Source of the DNA: Argopecten irradians
Lineage: Eukaryota; Mollusca; Bivalvia; Pectinida; Pectinidae
DNA length: 64,000 bases
Direction of reading: 5' to 3'
Assembly: GCF_041381155.1 (NCBI RefSeq)
Contig: NC_091144.1
Coordinates: forward strand, 34,573,262-34,637,261
Of this stretch, positions 51,534 to 62,588 are shown one piece after another. The position numbers and the translations under genes were made by a program. Position 1 is the first letter of the stretch, and each line of letters begins with the position of its first letter. Under the pieces are notes generated by a model. The model did no database searches and had not been told where the DNA came from. It saw nothing but the letters and a program-made list of their open reading frames with translations.

Positions 51534-54500
51534 GAGATTGTCCTGTATATCATCCATCATGTTGGGGCGGGGCGGAGTGTTCTTGTATTGTCCTGTATAT
51601 CATCGATCATGTTGTGGAGGGGGGAGAGTGTTCTTGTATTGTCCTGTATATCATCCATCATGTTGGGGCGGGGCAGATTGTTCTTGTATTGTCCTGTATA
51701 TCATCCATCATGTTGGGGCGGGGCAGAGTGTTCTTGTATTGTCCTGTATATCATCCATCATGTTGGGGCGGGGCAGAGTGTTCTTGTATTGTCCTGTATA
51801 TCATCCATCATGTTGGGGCGGGGCAGAGTGTTCTTGTATTGTCCTGTCCATCATGTTGGGGCGGGGCAGAGTGTTCTTGTATTGTCCTGTATATCCATCA
51901 TGTTGGGGCGGGGCAGAGTGTTCTTGTATTGTCCTGTATATCATCCATCATGTTGGGGCGGGGCAGAATTGTTCTTGTATTGTCCTGTATATCATCCATC
52001 ATGTTGGGGGCGGGGCAGAGTGTTCTTGTATTGTCCTGTATATCATCCATCATGTTGGGGCGGGGCCAGAGTGTTCTTGTATTGTCCTGTATATCATCCA
52101 TCATGTTGGGGCGGGGCAGAGTGTTCTTGTATTGTCCTGTATATCATCCATCATGTTAGGGCGGGGCAGAGTGTTCTTGTATTGTCCTGTATATCATCCA
52201 TCATGTTGGGGCGGGGCAGAGTGTTCTTGTATTGTCCTGTATATCATCCATCATGTTGGGGCGGGGCAGAGTGTTCTTGTATTGTCCTGTATATCATCCA
52301 TCATGTTGGGGCGGGGCAGAGTGTTCTTGTATTGTCCTGTATATCATCCATCATGTTGGGGCGGGGGCAGAGTGTTCTTGTATTGTCCTGTATATCATCC
52401 ATCATGTTAGGGCGGGGCAGAGTGTTCTTGTATTGTCCTGTATATCATCCATCATGTTGGGGCGGGGCAGAGTGTTCTTGTATTGTCCTGTATATCATCC
52501 ATCATGTTGGGGCGGGGCAGAGTGTTCTTGTATTGTCCTGTATATCATCCATCATGTTGGGGCGGGGCAGAGTGTTCTTGTATTGTCCTGTATATCATCC
52601 ATCATGTTGGGGCGGGGCAGAGTGTTCTTGTATTGTCCTGTATATCATCCATCATGTTGGGGCGGGGCAGAGTGTTCTTGTATTGTCCTGTATATCATCC
52701 ATCATGTTGGGCGGGGCAGAGTGTTCTTGTATTGTCCTGTATATCATCCATCATGTTGGGGCGGGGCAGAGTGTTCTTGTATTGTCCTGTATATCATCCA
52801 TCATGTTGGGGCGGGGCAGAGTGTTCTTGTATTGTCCTGTATATCATCCATCATGTTGGGGCGGGGCAGAGTGTTCTTGTATTGTCCTGTATATCATCCA
52901 TCATGTTGGGGCGGGGCAGAGTGTTCTTGTATTGTCCTGTATATCATCCATCATGTTGGGGCGGGGCAGAGTGTTCTTGTATTGTCCTGTATATCATCCA
53001 TCATGTTGGGGCGGGGCAGAGTGTTCTTGTATTGTCCTGTATATCATCCATCATGTTGGGGCGGGGCAGAGTGTTCTTGTATTGTCCTGTATATCATCCA
53101 TCATGTTGGGGCGGGGCAGAGTGTTCTTGTATTGTCCTGTATATCATCCATCATGTTGGGGCGGGGCAGAGTGTTCTTGTATTGTCCTGTATATCATCCA
53201 TCATGTTGGGGCGGGGCAGAGTGTTCTTGTATTGTCCTGTATATCATCCATCATGTTGGGGGCGGGGCAGAGTGTTCTTGTATTGTCCTGTATATCATCC
53301 ATCATGTTGGGGCGGGGCAGAGTGTTCTTGTATTGTCCTGTATATCATCCATCATGTTGGGGCGGGGCAGAGATTGTTCTTGTATTGTCCTGTATATCAT
53401 CCATCATGTTGGGGCGGGGCAGAGTGTTCTTGTATTGTCCTGTATATCATCCATCATGTTGGGGCGGGGCAGAGTGTTCTTGTATTGTCCTGTATATCAT
53501 CCATCATGTTGGGGCGGGGCAGAGTGTTCTTGTATTGTCCTGTATATCATCCATCATGTTGGGGCGGGGCAGAGTGTTCTTGTATTGTCCTGTATATCAT
53601 CCATCATGTTGGGGCGGGGGCAGAGTGTTCTTGTATTGTCCTGTATATCATCCATCATGTTGGGGCGGGGCAGAGTGTTCTTGTATTGTCCTGTATATCA
53701 TCCATCATGTTGGGGCGGGGCAGAGTGTTCTTGTATTGTCCTGTATATCATCCATCATGTTGGGGCGGGGCAGAGTGTTCTTGTATTGTCCTGTATATCA
53801 TCCATCATGTTGGGGCGGGGCAGAGTGTTCTTGTATTGTCCTGTATATCATCCATCATGTTGGGGCGGGGCAGAGTGTTCTTGTATTGTCCTGTATATCA
53901 TCCATCATGTTGGGGCGGGGCAGAGTGTTCTTGTATTGTCCTGTATATCATCCATCATGTTGGGGCGGGGCAGAGATGTCTGTTCTTGTATTGTCCTGTA
54001 TATCATCCATCATGTTGGGGCGGGGCAGAGGTGTTCTTGTATTGTCCTGTATATCATCCATCATGTTGGGGCGGGGCAGATTGTTCTTGTATTGTCCTGT
54101 ATATCATCCATCATGTTGGGGCGGGGCAGAGTGTTCTTGTATTGTCCTGTATATATCATCCATCATGTTGGGGCGGGGCAGAGTGTTCTTGTATTGTCCT
54201 GTATATCATCCATCATGTTGGGGCGGGGGCAGAGTGTTCTTGTATTGTCCTGTATATCATCCATCATGTTGGGGCGGGGCAGAGTGTTCTTGTATTGTCC
54301 TGTATATCATCCATCATGTTGGGGCGGGGCAGAGTGTTCTTGTATTGTCCTGTATATCATCCATCATGTTGGGGCGGGGCAGAGTGTTCTTGTATTGTCC
54401 TGTATATCATCCATCATGTTGGGGCGGGGCAGAGTGTTCTTGTATTGTCCTGTATATCATCCATCATGTTGGGGCGGGGCAGAGTGTTCTTGTATTGTCC

Positions 54501-55918
54501 TGTATATCATCCATCATGTTGGGGCGGGGCAGAGTGTTCTTGTATTGTCCTGTATATCATCCATCATGTTAGGGCGGGGCAGAGTGTTCTTGTATTGTCC
54601 TGTATATCATCCATCATGTTGGGGCGGGGCAGAGTGTTCTTGTATTGTCCTGTATATCATCCATCATGTTGGGGCGGGGCAGAGTGTTCTTGTATTGTCC
54701 TGTATATCATCCATCATGTTGGGGCGGGGCAGAGTGTTCTTGTATTGTCCTGTATAACATCCATCATGTTGGGGCGGGGCAGAGTGTTCTTGTATTGTCC
54801 TGTATAACATCCATCATGTTGGGGCGGGGCAGAGTGTTCTTGTATTGTCCTGTATATCATCCATCATGTTGGGGCGGGGCAGAGTGTTCTTGTATTGTCC
54901 TGTATATCATCCATCATGTTGGGGCGGGGCAGAATGTTCTTGTATTGTCCTGTATATCATCCATCATGTTGGGGCGGGGCAGATTGTTCTTGTATTGTCC
55001 TGTATATCATCCATCATGTTGGGGCGGGGCAGATTGTTCTTGTATTGTCCTGTATATCATCCATCATGTTGGGGCGGGGCAGAGTGTTCTTGTATTGTCC
55101 TGTATATCATCCATCATGTTGGGGGGCGGGGCAGAGTGTTCTTGTATTGTCCTGTATATCATCCATCATGTTGGGGCGGGGCAGAGTGTTCTTGTATTGT
55201 CCTGTATATCATCCATCATGTTGGGGCGGGGCAGAGTGTTCTTGTATTGTCCTGTATATCATCCATCATGTTGGGGCGGGGCAGAGTGTTCTTGTATTGT
55301 CCTGTATATCATCCATCATGTTGGGGCGGGGCAGATTTCTTGTTCTTGTATTGTCCTGTATTGTCGTATATCATCCATCATGTTGGGGCGGGGCAGAGTG
55401 TTCTTGTATTGTCCCTGTATATCATCCATCATGTTGGGGCGGGGCAGATTGTTCTTGTATTGTCATGTATATCATCCATCATGTTGGGGCGGGGCAGATT
55501 GTTCTTGTATTGTCCTGTATATCATCCATCATGTTGGGGCGGGGCAGAGTGTTCTTGTATTGTCCTGTATATCATCCATCATGTTGGGGCGGGGCAGATT
55601 GTTCTTGTATTGTCCTGTATATCATCCATCATGTTGGGGCGGGGCAGAGGTGTTCTTGTATTGTCCTGTATATCATCCATCATGTTGGGGCGGGGCAGAA
55701 TGTTCTTGTATTGTCCTGTATATCATCCATCATGTTGGGGCGGGGCAGAATGTTCTTGTATTGTCCTGTATATCATCCATCATGTTGGGGCGGGGCAGAG
55801 TGTTCTTGTATTGTCCTGTATATCATCCATCATGTTGGGGCGGGGCAGAGTGTTCTTGTATTGTCCTGTATATCATCGATCATCCATCATGTTGGGGCGG
55901 GGCAGAGTGTTCTTGTAT
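51534..55918 (+). repeat. 50-bp minisatellite with GC-box, about 87 copies, in the probable POLR2B 3' UTR
   Basis: The unit contains TGTTCTTGTATTGTCCTGTA, TATCATCCATCATGTT and GGGGCGGGGCAGAG. Most copies are identical; changes are single-base (GCAGATT, GCAGAAT, TTAGGG) or small indels, more frequent towards both ends. No + frame of the unit has a stop, and 50 is not a multiple of 3, so very long frames arise in all three phases by composition alone. The array starts about 320 bp after the POLR2B stop. Confidence 0.97.
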
Positions 55919-56121
55919 ATCGTCATTCAGTGTGAGTGGTTCTAAATGATCATGCTATTTTATCATCTTGGTAGTCGTAAGATACAGTTGTAAATGTGTG
56001 TGAAAGGAAATTATTTTGTTTCAACAAAACATTGAAAAAAATGAGTTTGAAAATGCTTGTGTTTTAAAATATCGTGTAAATTTTCCTGGGAATTCCAGGA
56101 GAGAAAAAAATGTCCATTGAC

Positions 56122-56127
56122 AATAAA
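56122..56127 (+). terminator. First AATAAA downstream of POLR2B
   Basis: AATAAA followed by T- and GT-rich sequence (TTGTTGATATATATTTTCC...GATGTGTGTATTT). No AATAAA or ATTAAA occurs from the stop codon at 51211 through the 50-bp array, so this is the best candidate poly(A) signal. Confidence 0.5.
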
Positions 56128-56589
56128 CAAATTGTTGATATATATTTTCCTTACCTTATGATGTGTGTATTTACTGTATTACTGCCTTAGTTGCTTAACA
56201 GTGCAAACTGCGACAGTTAACAGTTTTCATCATTGGTTCTCGATGATAGTATTTAAATTTCTGAGGAGTCTAAATTCCACTCAATCCAATGGCTTACTAG
56301 CTAGGACTAATAAGGATAAGTTGTGGATTCTTTTATAGAATCACAGTCTAGTTTGTACAGATTTGAGCAGTGATGACATCACAAGAAGAATATGTGAAGA
56401 AAATGTTGCCGGCATGCATGTACATTTTCCAGTTAAATGACGTTATTTCATTGGAGAAGAAGTATAGATGTGTAAGGAATATTTGTCATCAGCAAATACA
56501 GGAATAAATTATTGAAAGTATCAGCGATTTATAGTAGTGTGTTTCTAAACATTAAGTACAAGCTAATATTATTATCAGGTATAACAAAG

Positions 56590-57122
56590 CTATTAAAGGC
56601 CCACTACCTTTTCCAAAACAAAAATTTAAAGTTTCTTTAAAACACTAATGACGCCAGAACAGACACTGCCCTCCAGATGTTCTGTTACGTATATTAAAGT
56701 TAAAGATAAATTGGTTTATGAATAATATATAATATTTCTGTACTTTATGTATATTTGTAAAAATGCACATACATATAACAGAACTTTTGGAATGCAGTAC
56801 TAGTATATATATACCGATGGCCTAAGATGAGGTAACGACATCAAACAAATGGAAGATTTCCGACGCAATATATGTGAACAGTGGAGATTCAGTTCTCTGT
56901 ATGGCGTAGTAATGGTAAACTAACGCTCGATAATAAACACAACCCGCGTTATCAAATATAAAAGAAACATTTGATTTAATTTAGTAATTCAGAAAGTGTT
57001 GATAAGAGTTAGTGTCAATGGTAAGTTAATAACTCTTGCGACTCTTCAAAACTGGCAATCTCGTTTAACATTCCAATATTAAAAGAATTAAAGCCCGTTT
57101 CGGAAAGGTAGTGGGCCTTAAA
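56590..57122. mobile_element. MITE-like element, AAAGGCCCACTACC family (copy 3)
   Basis: Ends TTAAAGGCCCACTACCTTTTCC on the left and GTTTCGGAAAGGTAGTGGGCCTTAA on the right. The interior shares CGATGGCCTAAGATGAG and GGTAAGTTAATAACTCTTGCGACTC with copy 1. It is the only copy in the window with both termini well preserved and no insertion. Confidence 0.8.
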
Positions 57123-57557
57123 CTTTGATTATTTTGCTTCTCTCTCAATAACATTCACAGTACATTGGAATGACACCGAAAGTATCACTAGCACATGTAC
57201 GAATATGTTTACTTATACATGAAGAAATCTAAACTTGTCAGTCTTGAGTGTTCGATATATTAAAACAACTTTGAAACTAAGCATTAAAAATTCCATATAT
57301 GGTTGGGATTCAAAATTATACAAATCGTTTGCCTGACCCATCAATGACCTGAGTAGTGGAGCCAACAGGGGTCGATTTTCCTATTGCAAGAGATTATGTG
57401 ATAATTACTAAATAAACCAAGTGCGCGGTACATGTCCTCTTAGCCTCTTGTTCATTACTGGTCTACTATAAATAAAATGGAGTCGGAATGCACAGGGATC
57501 CTAATTAGACAAAAGCCAGTTTTGACAAGTTATACAGTACTAACATTTTAGTACACT
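57123..57557. other. Region downstream of the Mab-21-like gene
   Basis: Would contain the 3' UTR of the minus-strand gene. No minus-strand AATAAA was found close to the stop. No other feature was recognised. Confidence 0.35.
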
Positions 57558-59879
57558 TCACTGGCTATCCGAAATCCTTTCAGCCCTATCTGACCCTTGT
57601 AGACCCTCAATCCTCTCTAGGACAGGATTGAATTCGTGGTACACTGTCTTTGTTTTTGCGGAGTCCTTGTAAGCTCGCTCAGCACGATCATGGTCCCCCA
57701 GAGTTTGGTAACACACCCCTAGGAGGTTGTGGACGATCCAGTGTCGATGTGCCCCTTGAAGGTCATCGTACTTTGTCATGATGAAGATATGTAGCGCTGC
57801 TCGGCATCCGTGGATGTCTCCTAGTTCATGGCTACAGAGAAAGGACAGAAAAATTGCGTACGGTAGCGGGGGAATGAAAACACCCATCGGGCATTTCTCT
57901 ACCTCGGGTTGAAGTTGGGGTAGAAATATGCCTTCCTTTACAAAACTAATTGGTTTTGACATTGCTCTCTTCAACTTGTCAGTTAAAGTATATCCTTTCC
58001 CGCAGTATTCGTTTAAATAAGAAGATTTTTGTTTCGGTGGTAAACTGCTGAAACCTGCTGCAAAATATGATGGTTGTGACCTGACTTCTTCACAAAGCTC
58101 TAAAGATCTACTAAAGTTTCCTGTGAGGAAGTAGAAAGTCGCTAAGTACAAGACTTCTGTACACGTTCCCATTGAGGCACATATTGCTATCTGATATTTG
58201 GACTTTCTTGTGGCCTTGTACAAAGCCTTGTTGCTGACACAACTTGAAGTATGACTATCAGGCTTGTTACTGAGGCAACTTGAAGTGTGTCTACCAGACT
58301 TGTCACTGGCACAACTTGAAGTATGACTAACAGGCTTGCTACTGACACAACTTGAAGTATGACTATCGAACATGTTACTTGCACAACTTGAAGTGTGTCT
58401 ACCAGGCTTGTTACTGGCACAACTTGAAGTATGACTATCAGGCATGTTACTTGCACAACTTGAAGTGTGTCTACCAGGCTTGTTACTGGCACAACTTGAA
58501 GTGAGACTAACAGGCTTGCTACTGACACAACTTGAAGTGTGACGCTTAAAATCGTGTTGTGCAATTAAAGAGACACTTCTCACGATATATCCATACGCGA
58601 TGGCTGCTGTTACCTCAGCTTCAGTTTTCATAAATAAATTCATCGCTGATGTCAACGTAGTTGGACGATATGACGAAACTGTCACTGAGCCAGACATGAC
58701 ACTCGTATCATATTTGTACTCCTTTTCTATTGATGATTCTGGACTTGTTATTTCCTGCCAAACATTTACGCCACAAAGTCTTTCAGACAAAGTCGGTTGA
58801 AAATTTTTCCCGAAGGATAGACATAGTAACTTATTTTTACGAAAGTAATTCAGAATGTGAAAAAGTCTTTTTTGGTGTCGGCGGGTGAGTTTGTCCTTGA
58901 ACATGTTGATATTTGGAATGAAGTAATGGGGCAAATATCCTGCCTTTACATAAGTCACCAGAGTGTTGATGCAAATCCAGAAACAGGAGAATAAATTGTG
59001 GTCATGCCAGATATTTTGATGTGAGTTTTCTATTGTGAAAAATATGACTGATTTTAATAAATCAGATGATATAAAGTTGACATCTGGAATGTTGTTCGTC
59101 AGTGCTTCCTTGATTTCCACAAAGAAGTATTTTAGAAGCCAATACACTTTAAATTGGACATGGCTGAAAGAATAAACTAAATCTCTTTCAGCTGATGCCA
59201 ATGATATTTTCCATTGTGGAGGTTTTCCGTTTAAATTTTCAACTTTTGTAGGCACAATATGGCACCCCTTTCGTACGATGTTGTTTATCAATGTTTGTGA
59301 CGGCCAACCATTCAATCTTGTACGACTGACCCATGCTTCTGCTGGCCTTGGCCAACTGTCGCAGTGAAAGCAGTGTGCAAAGTTGACTTTATGTAATGTC
59401 TCAGACTCACTGGGTAATCCCATATCTTTATGTTTGCTTAATATCTGTTCCTGGAAAATGTCACTTGATAAAAATTGAACGCCCTCCAACTGAACGAATG
59501 AGTTTTGCAGCACTGTACTGCACTTTCGACCAGTTTTAACTCTCTGTAATGCAACACTCTCCGGCTGCAAGCACTCTGTCTCCTTTATATAAAATACTGT
59601 TTTGTCGGCTGACACAACTCTGGGCCCAGGGTACATAACTACAACATGATTATCTACAATCATAATATCCGTGTTGATATCTGGCAAGTTGATTCCTTCA
59701 GCTGTGTTTCCGTACAGAAAAGATTTCTTTCTTTGACCGTTATTGTGTATCCATTCCTCAGTGAGCAGAATTTTTCTCCGGTTGTCAACTTCCTCTGGTG
59801 TTCCGATCACATGCCTGTCCAGATATAGTGACAGGAGCTTTGAGGTGTTCTCAATGTTGTTCAAACAAGCCTGGGTCAT
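57558..59879 (-). CDS. Mab-21/cGAS-like protein with Cys/Ser 12-residue repeats and TPR-like C-terminus
   Basis: One long exon. An acceptor TTTTTGTTGCAG ends at 59892, so the Met at 59879 (residue 10 of the longest frame, G at -3) or an upstream exon is preferred over the Met at 59906, which lies inside the predicted intron. Numbering from 59906: nucleotidyltransferase-like core with GNTAEG (66-71) and NTDIM (78-82); a conserved stretch HCDSWPRPAEAWVSR and GWPSQTLI; then the Mab-21 helical domain with SFSHVQFKVYWLLKYF, FFTIENSHQNIWHDHNLFSCF and LPHYFIPNINMF. Next come about nine 12-residue units of type HTSSCASNKPGR, and a C-terminal TPR-like region (YLATFYFLTGNFSRSLELCEE; HNLLGVCYQTLGDHDRAERAY). 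The family includes cGAS and cGAS-like receptors that sense nucleic acids and make cyclic dinucleotides. Here the usual GS reads GN and the first metal-binding acid appears to be Asn, so catalysis is doubtful. Confidence 0.85.
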   Translation of the reverse strand: MTQACLNNIENTSKLLSLYLDRHVIGTPEEVDNRRKILLTEEWIHNNGQRKKSFLYGNTAEGINLPDINTDIMIVDNHVVVMYPGPRVVSADKTVFYIKETECLQPESVALQRVKTGRKCSTVLQNSFVQLEGVQFLSSDIFQEQILSKHKDMGLPSESETLHKVNFAHCFHCDSWPRPAEAWVSRTRLNGWPSQTLINNIVRKGCHIVPTKVENLNGKPPQWKISLASAERDLVYSFSHVQFKVYWLLKYFFVEIKEALTNNIPDVNFISSDLLKSVIFFTIENSHQNIWHDHNLFSCFWICINTLVTYVKAGYLPHYFIPNINMFKDKLTRRHQKRLFHILNYFRKNKLLCLSFGKNFQPTLSERLCGVNVWQEITSPESSIEKEYKYDTSVMSGSVTVSSYRPTTLTSAMNLFMKTEAEVTAAIAYGYIVRSVSLIAQHDFKRHTSSCVSSKPVSLTSSCASNKPGRHTSSCASNMPDSHTSSCASNKPGRHTSSCASNMFDSHTSSCVSSKPVSHTSSCASDKSGRHTSSCLSNKPDSHTSSCVSNKALYKATRKSKYQIAICASMGTCTEVLYLATFYFLTGNFSRSLELCEEVRSQPSYFAAGFSSLPPKQKSSYLNEYCGKGYTLTDKLKRAMSKPISFVKEGIFLPQLQPEVEKCPMGVFIPPLPYAIFLSFLCSHELGDIHGCRAALHIFIMTKYDDLQGAHRHWIVHNLLGVCYQTLGDHDRAERAYKDSAKTKTVYHEFNPVLERIEGLQGSDRAERISDSQ
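58225..58545 (-). repeat. In-frame 36-bp repeat in the Mab-21-like gene
   Basis: About nine copies of a unit with ACAACTTGAAGT on the + strand, encoding SSC(A/V/L)S(N/S)K(P/S) followed by variable GRHT, DSHT or VSHT. The frame is kept throughout. Units alternate between two main versions, which points to pairwise expansion. Confidence 0.9.
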
Positions 59880-59892
59880 AACTGGGTGAATC

Positions 59893-60453
59893 TGCAACAA
59901 AAACAAACCAACACATATGCTTTAGTTATTTTTTTTACTTGATTTCTGCAGCTGAAATGAATTCCATGTTTTAATAAAAATATGAATTTTATTTGTTGTT
60001 ATATATATTAAGCACTTTTAGAATTCATCTCAAGAAAGAAAATCTTGAAATTTTAGAATTCATCTCAAGAAAGAAAATCTTGAAATTTTGTAGATATGGC
60101 GAAACTGTCAGCCGTCTCCACTTTTCAAAATGTTATAATGTACATTTTCTTGAAAAAAAATAAAGTACATTGAGTGCACAAATGAAATATGAAATTTGCA
60201 ATCATTACTTAAGTGAATACTTGTTTTGCATCCAATTACATTGTATTCAGAAATTATGGTGTGGATTCAATTGCATGCGAATCTTGAGGTCTTAATTATG
60301 ATCTCAAGATATCCATATTTATATCTGATTAACTCAATTGCAACTAGAGGTCTCATCCATAACAGCATAAAAATAGATCGATATACACGTACCATGACAT
60401 GAAAATGAAAATAGATAATTTACAATATCAACCAAGCTCCTACTTTTTCTTAC
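59893..60453. other. Upstream intron or flank of the Mab-21-like gene
   Basis: AT-rich and non-coding. It includes a perfect 37-bp direct duplication at 60019-60090 (TTAGAATTCATCTCAAGAAAG and the next 16 bases). Confidence 0.5.
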
Positions 60454-60672
60454 TATATTGCATTTCTGGTTCGCCAACATGATTTGGATTTCTGATTCGT
60501 CGTAGGCTAACCTTTGCTTAACACCAATAGGGTACACATACGTGAATGTATATTTATACCCCATTTGATGTGTTTTAAACCCCAGCGACGTTGAGTCATC
60601 CACTATGATGAAGATCAGAATCCAGTATACTGTTATACTCCACGTATAATATCTAATTATATGTCCCACCAT
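60454..60672 (-). CDS. Possible 73-codon first exon (signal-anchor-like), uncertain
   Basis: A minus-strand frame begins at an ATG at 60672 with a hydrophobic stretch (SITVYWILIFIIV), then GYKYTFTYVYP, and can end at a GTAAGA donor after 60454 in phase 0. The acceptor of the Mab-21-like exon at 59891 is also phase 0, so the two would join in frame. The composition looks somewhat coding, but no family is recognised and the join may be chance. A separate gene or a chance frame is equally possible. Confidence 0.25.
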
Positions 60673-61354
60673 GGAGGAATGTAGAATACCTACCTGAAAG
60701 TTAAGAAGAAATTATATTGTGAGACTCAATTAACACGCATACACCTGGCCCTGGGATATATGAAAGTAGGCAAACAAACCCAAACAAGCTCATGGCCAAC
60801 TACCGTGAAGAAATCGACCCACATGTGTATGTGTGTAAACAATTCAGTTAGCTAAGCATGTTGGGGTTATTCAGGCTACTTAAGCTCAGGTGTAAACTCT
60901 TCTAGTTGGTAAAGTGGGATTATTTATGTTTGTAAACTCAAAACATGCTACTAGGCTATGTATATCAGCTATATAAGCTTACCAGTGCAGAAAAACTCAA
61001 CTCGTCAAAATCCAAACTAAACAAGGAATGGAGAAATCACCCGTTGAAATTTAGTCCTGATTACTACTGATGATTCCATGACAGGTCATATCTGCCACAA
61101 AATGATAGGGTATGGATGTAATGGACATTGTATAGTACATATATAAAAATAGTAGACAGAAGAAAACACAATTTTAAGTATGGACAGTTATTTTTAACAT
61201 CTAATTGAGTATTCAGGATTATTACATGACCATGAAAGGGGCTGGACATGTGTGCAATCAACAGTGGGAGAGTGGGGGTATAGGGATGGAAAGTTGTGTA
61301 TTTTTTATTCAACCTGTCTTTTTGTTCAATGTTAAGAAGCATGCAGTAAGTCAG
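60673..61354. other. Intergenic, nothing recognised
   Basis: No supported gene. A CATGCTACTAGGCTATGTATATCA word here (60945) recurs at 62047, a small dispersed duplication. Confidence 0.35.
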
Positions 61355-61451
61355 TTATTGCATGATTTCTCGTCACTCGGGACTTATTACCCCCTCGCTT
61401 CGCTCGGGTGCAAGAAATCCCGTATTACTCGAAAGCCATGCAATAACCTTT
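61355..61451. mobile_element. Short hairpin element, about 95 bp
   Basis: Ends GTTATTGCATG and CATGCAATAAC pair, and inner CTCGGG/CCCGTATTACTCG and CCCTCGCTTCGCTCGGG segments add further stems. Compact palindromic MITE-like structure. Confidence 0.5.
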
Positions 61452-62138
61452 ACTTGGCCATGAATGGGAGATTCAGCCCCTTTCATGGTCAATTAATCCT
61501 AACTGGCCGTGTAAGTGGGCTATTGTGGAGTCAACTGTGGTAGCAAGACATTTATTGGCCAAAATTTTCCTTTGTGAGAGGTTAGAAGTATGCAGTAAGT
61601 GGACATCTATGAGTGTGACACAGAAATGTATGTGCAACCAGTGGAATTTCAAGTGACTTAAGTCTAAGTTGAGGAGGCCAAAATGTATTGTTGCCGATAT
61701 AGACCGAAGATCAGGTAAATCAGGTAAATCAGCCGATAATTTACCACACGAATGGTATTAAATGAATCATGCTGCTGCAGTTTATATAGTTTGATAAAAT
61801 GCTGCATCCTACACAGTTTCATAAAAAATTGCATCCTACACAGTTTCATAAAATAATAAGTATACAATAAAATTTTGGTTTAAACAAGTATAGCTCAGTT
61901 ATTATTATTTCCTTTATTTCCTCCAATATTGAAGAGTTTGCAGAACACCATTAATTCACAAAGAAACAATGGCCACTCTTTACATAAACACACATACCTT
62001 CTTGTTGTTAGTATAGTGGATTATTCTAGGTTTTTTTTAAATCAAAACATGCTACTAGGCTATGTATATCAAGCTGCTTCATACTTCATTCTATACAGTT
62101 TGACAAAAAGAAAGTTTGGATTAAGCAAAATTTTTATT
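61452..62138. other. Intergenic with minor repeats
   Basis: Contains TCAGGTAAATCAGGTAAATCAG and a 24-bp direct duplication (TGCATCCTACACAGTTTCATAAAA, 61801-61850). No gene was recognised. Confidence 0.4.
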
Positions 62139-62588
62139 TAAGCATTGAAGTCACTATTTTTAATAGAAAGCCAGAAACAAAGAAAAAAATAATTATTACT
62201 CTATAATTATTTTTTCTTTGTTTCTGGCTTTCTGATTGGCCTATTCATTTTTTTGCATTCCATGATGAAAAAAAATATCCGGAAATGGCGCAGAAATCCG
62301 ATGTATCGTGACGTCACAATAGAAACATTTACGTTGCGTATTGATTTGGCAAAAATAATCCCTTAGAAAAAATCAATGGAATCGTACGTGTAAATGTATT
62401 TCATTTTACAAAGTAGCCTGGAAAATTTATTATGAGCATTGAAGTCACTATTTTTTAATTTCATCGGGTTATGAAATAAATTTTGTTTGCAAGCTTTTGT
62501 GAGAATCCGCTACGTGGATTCACACAGTTTGAATACAAATTTTCTTTCATCCCCCGATGCAATTAAAAAATAGTGACTTCAATGCTTA
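62139..62588. mobile_element. MITE with TAAGCATTGAAGTCACTATTTTT termini plus nested hairpin
   Basis: TAAGCATTGAAGTCACTATTTTT at 62139 pairs with AAAAAATAGTGACTTCAATGCTTA ending at 62588. A third, directly oriented terminus lies at 62434. The unit 62434-62588 is a compact palindrome (also TTTCATCGGG/CCCCGATG). Between the termini, 62165-62234 is a near-perfect hairpin with AGAAAGCCAGAAACAAAGAA as one arm. Confidence 0.7.

Noticed and set aside
51534..55918. CRISPR-like array
   Set aside because: Units are contiguous with no unique spacers, and the context is a eukaryotic gene.
51468..55949. Very long plus-strand frames (up to 1034 codons) across the 50-bp array
   Set aside because: The unit has no stop in any plus frame and 50 is not a multiple of 3, so all three phases stay open and encode the same short words in rotation. 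There is no initiation context or non-repetitive domain.
57558..59906. Met at 59906 as the start of the Mab-21-like protein
   Set aside because: It lies upstream of a good acceptor (TTTTTGTTGCAG), so it is probably intronic; the Met at 59879 or an upstream exon is preferred.
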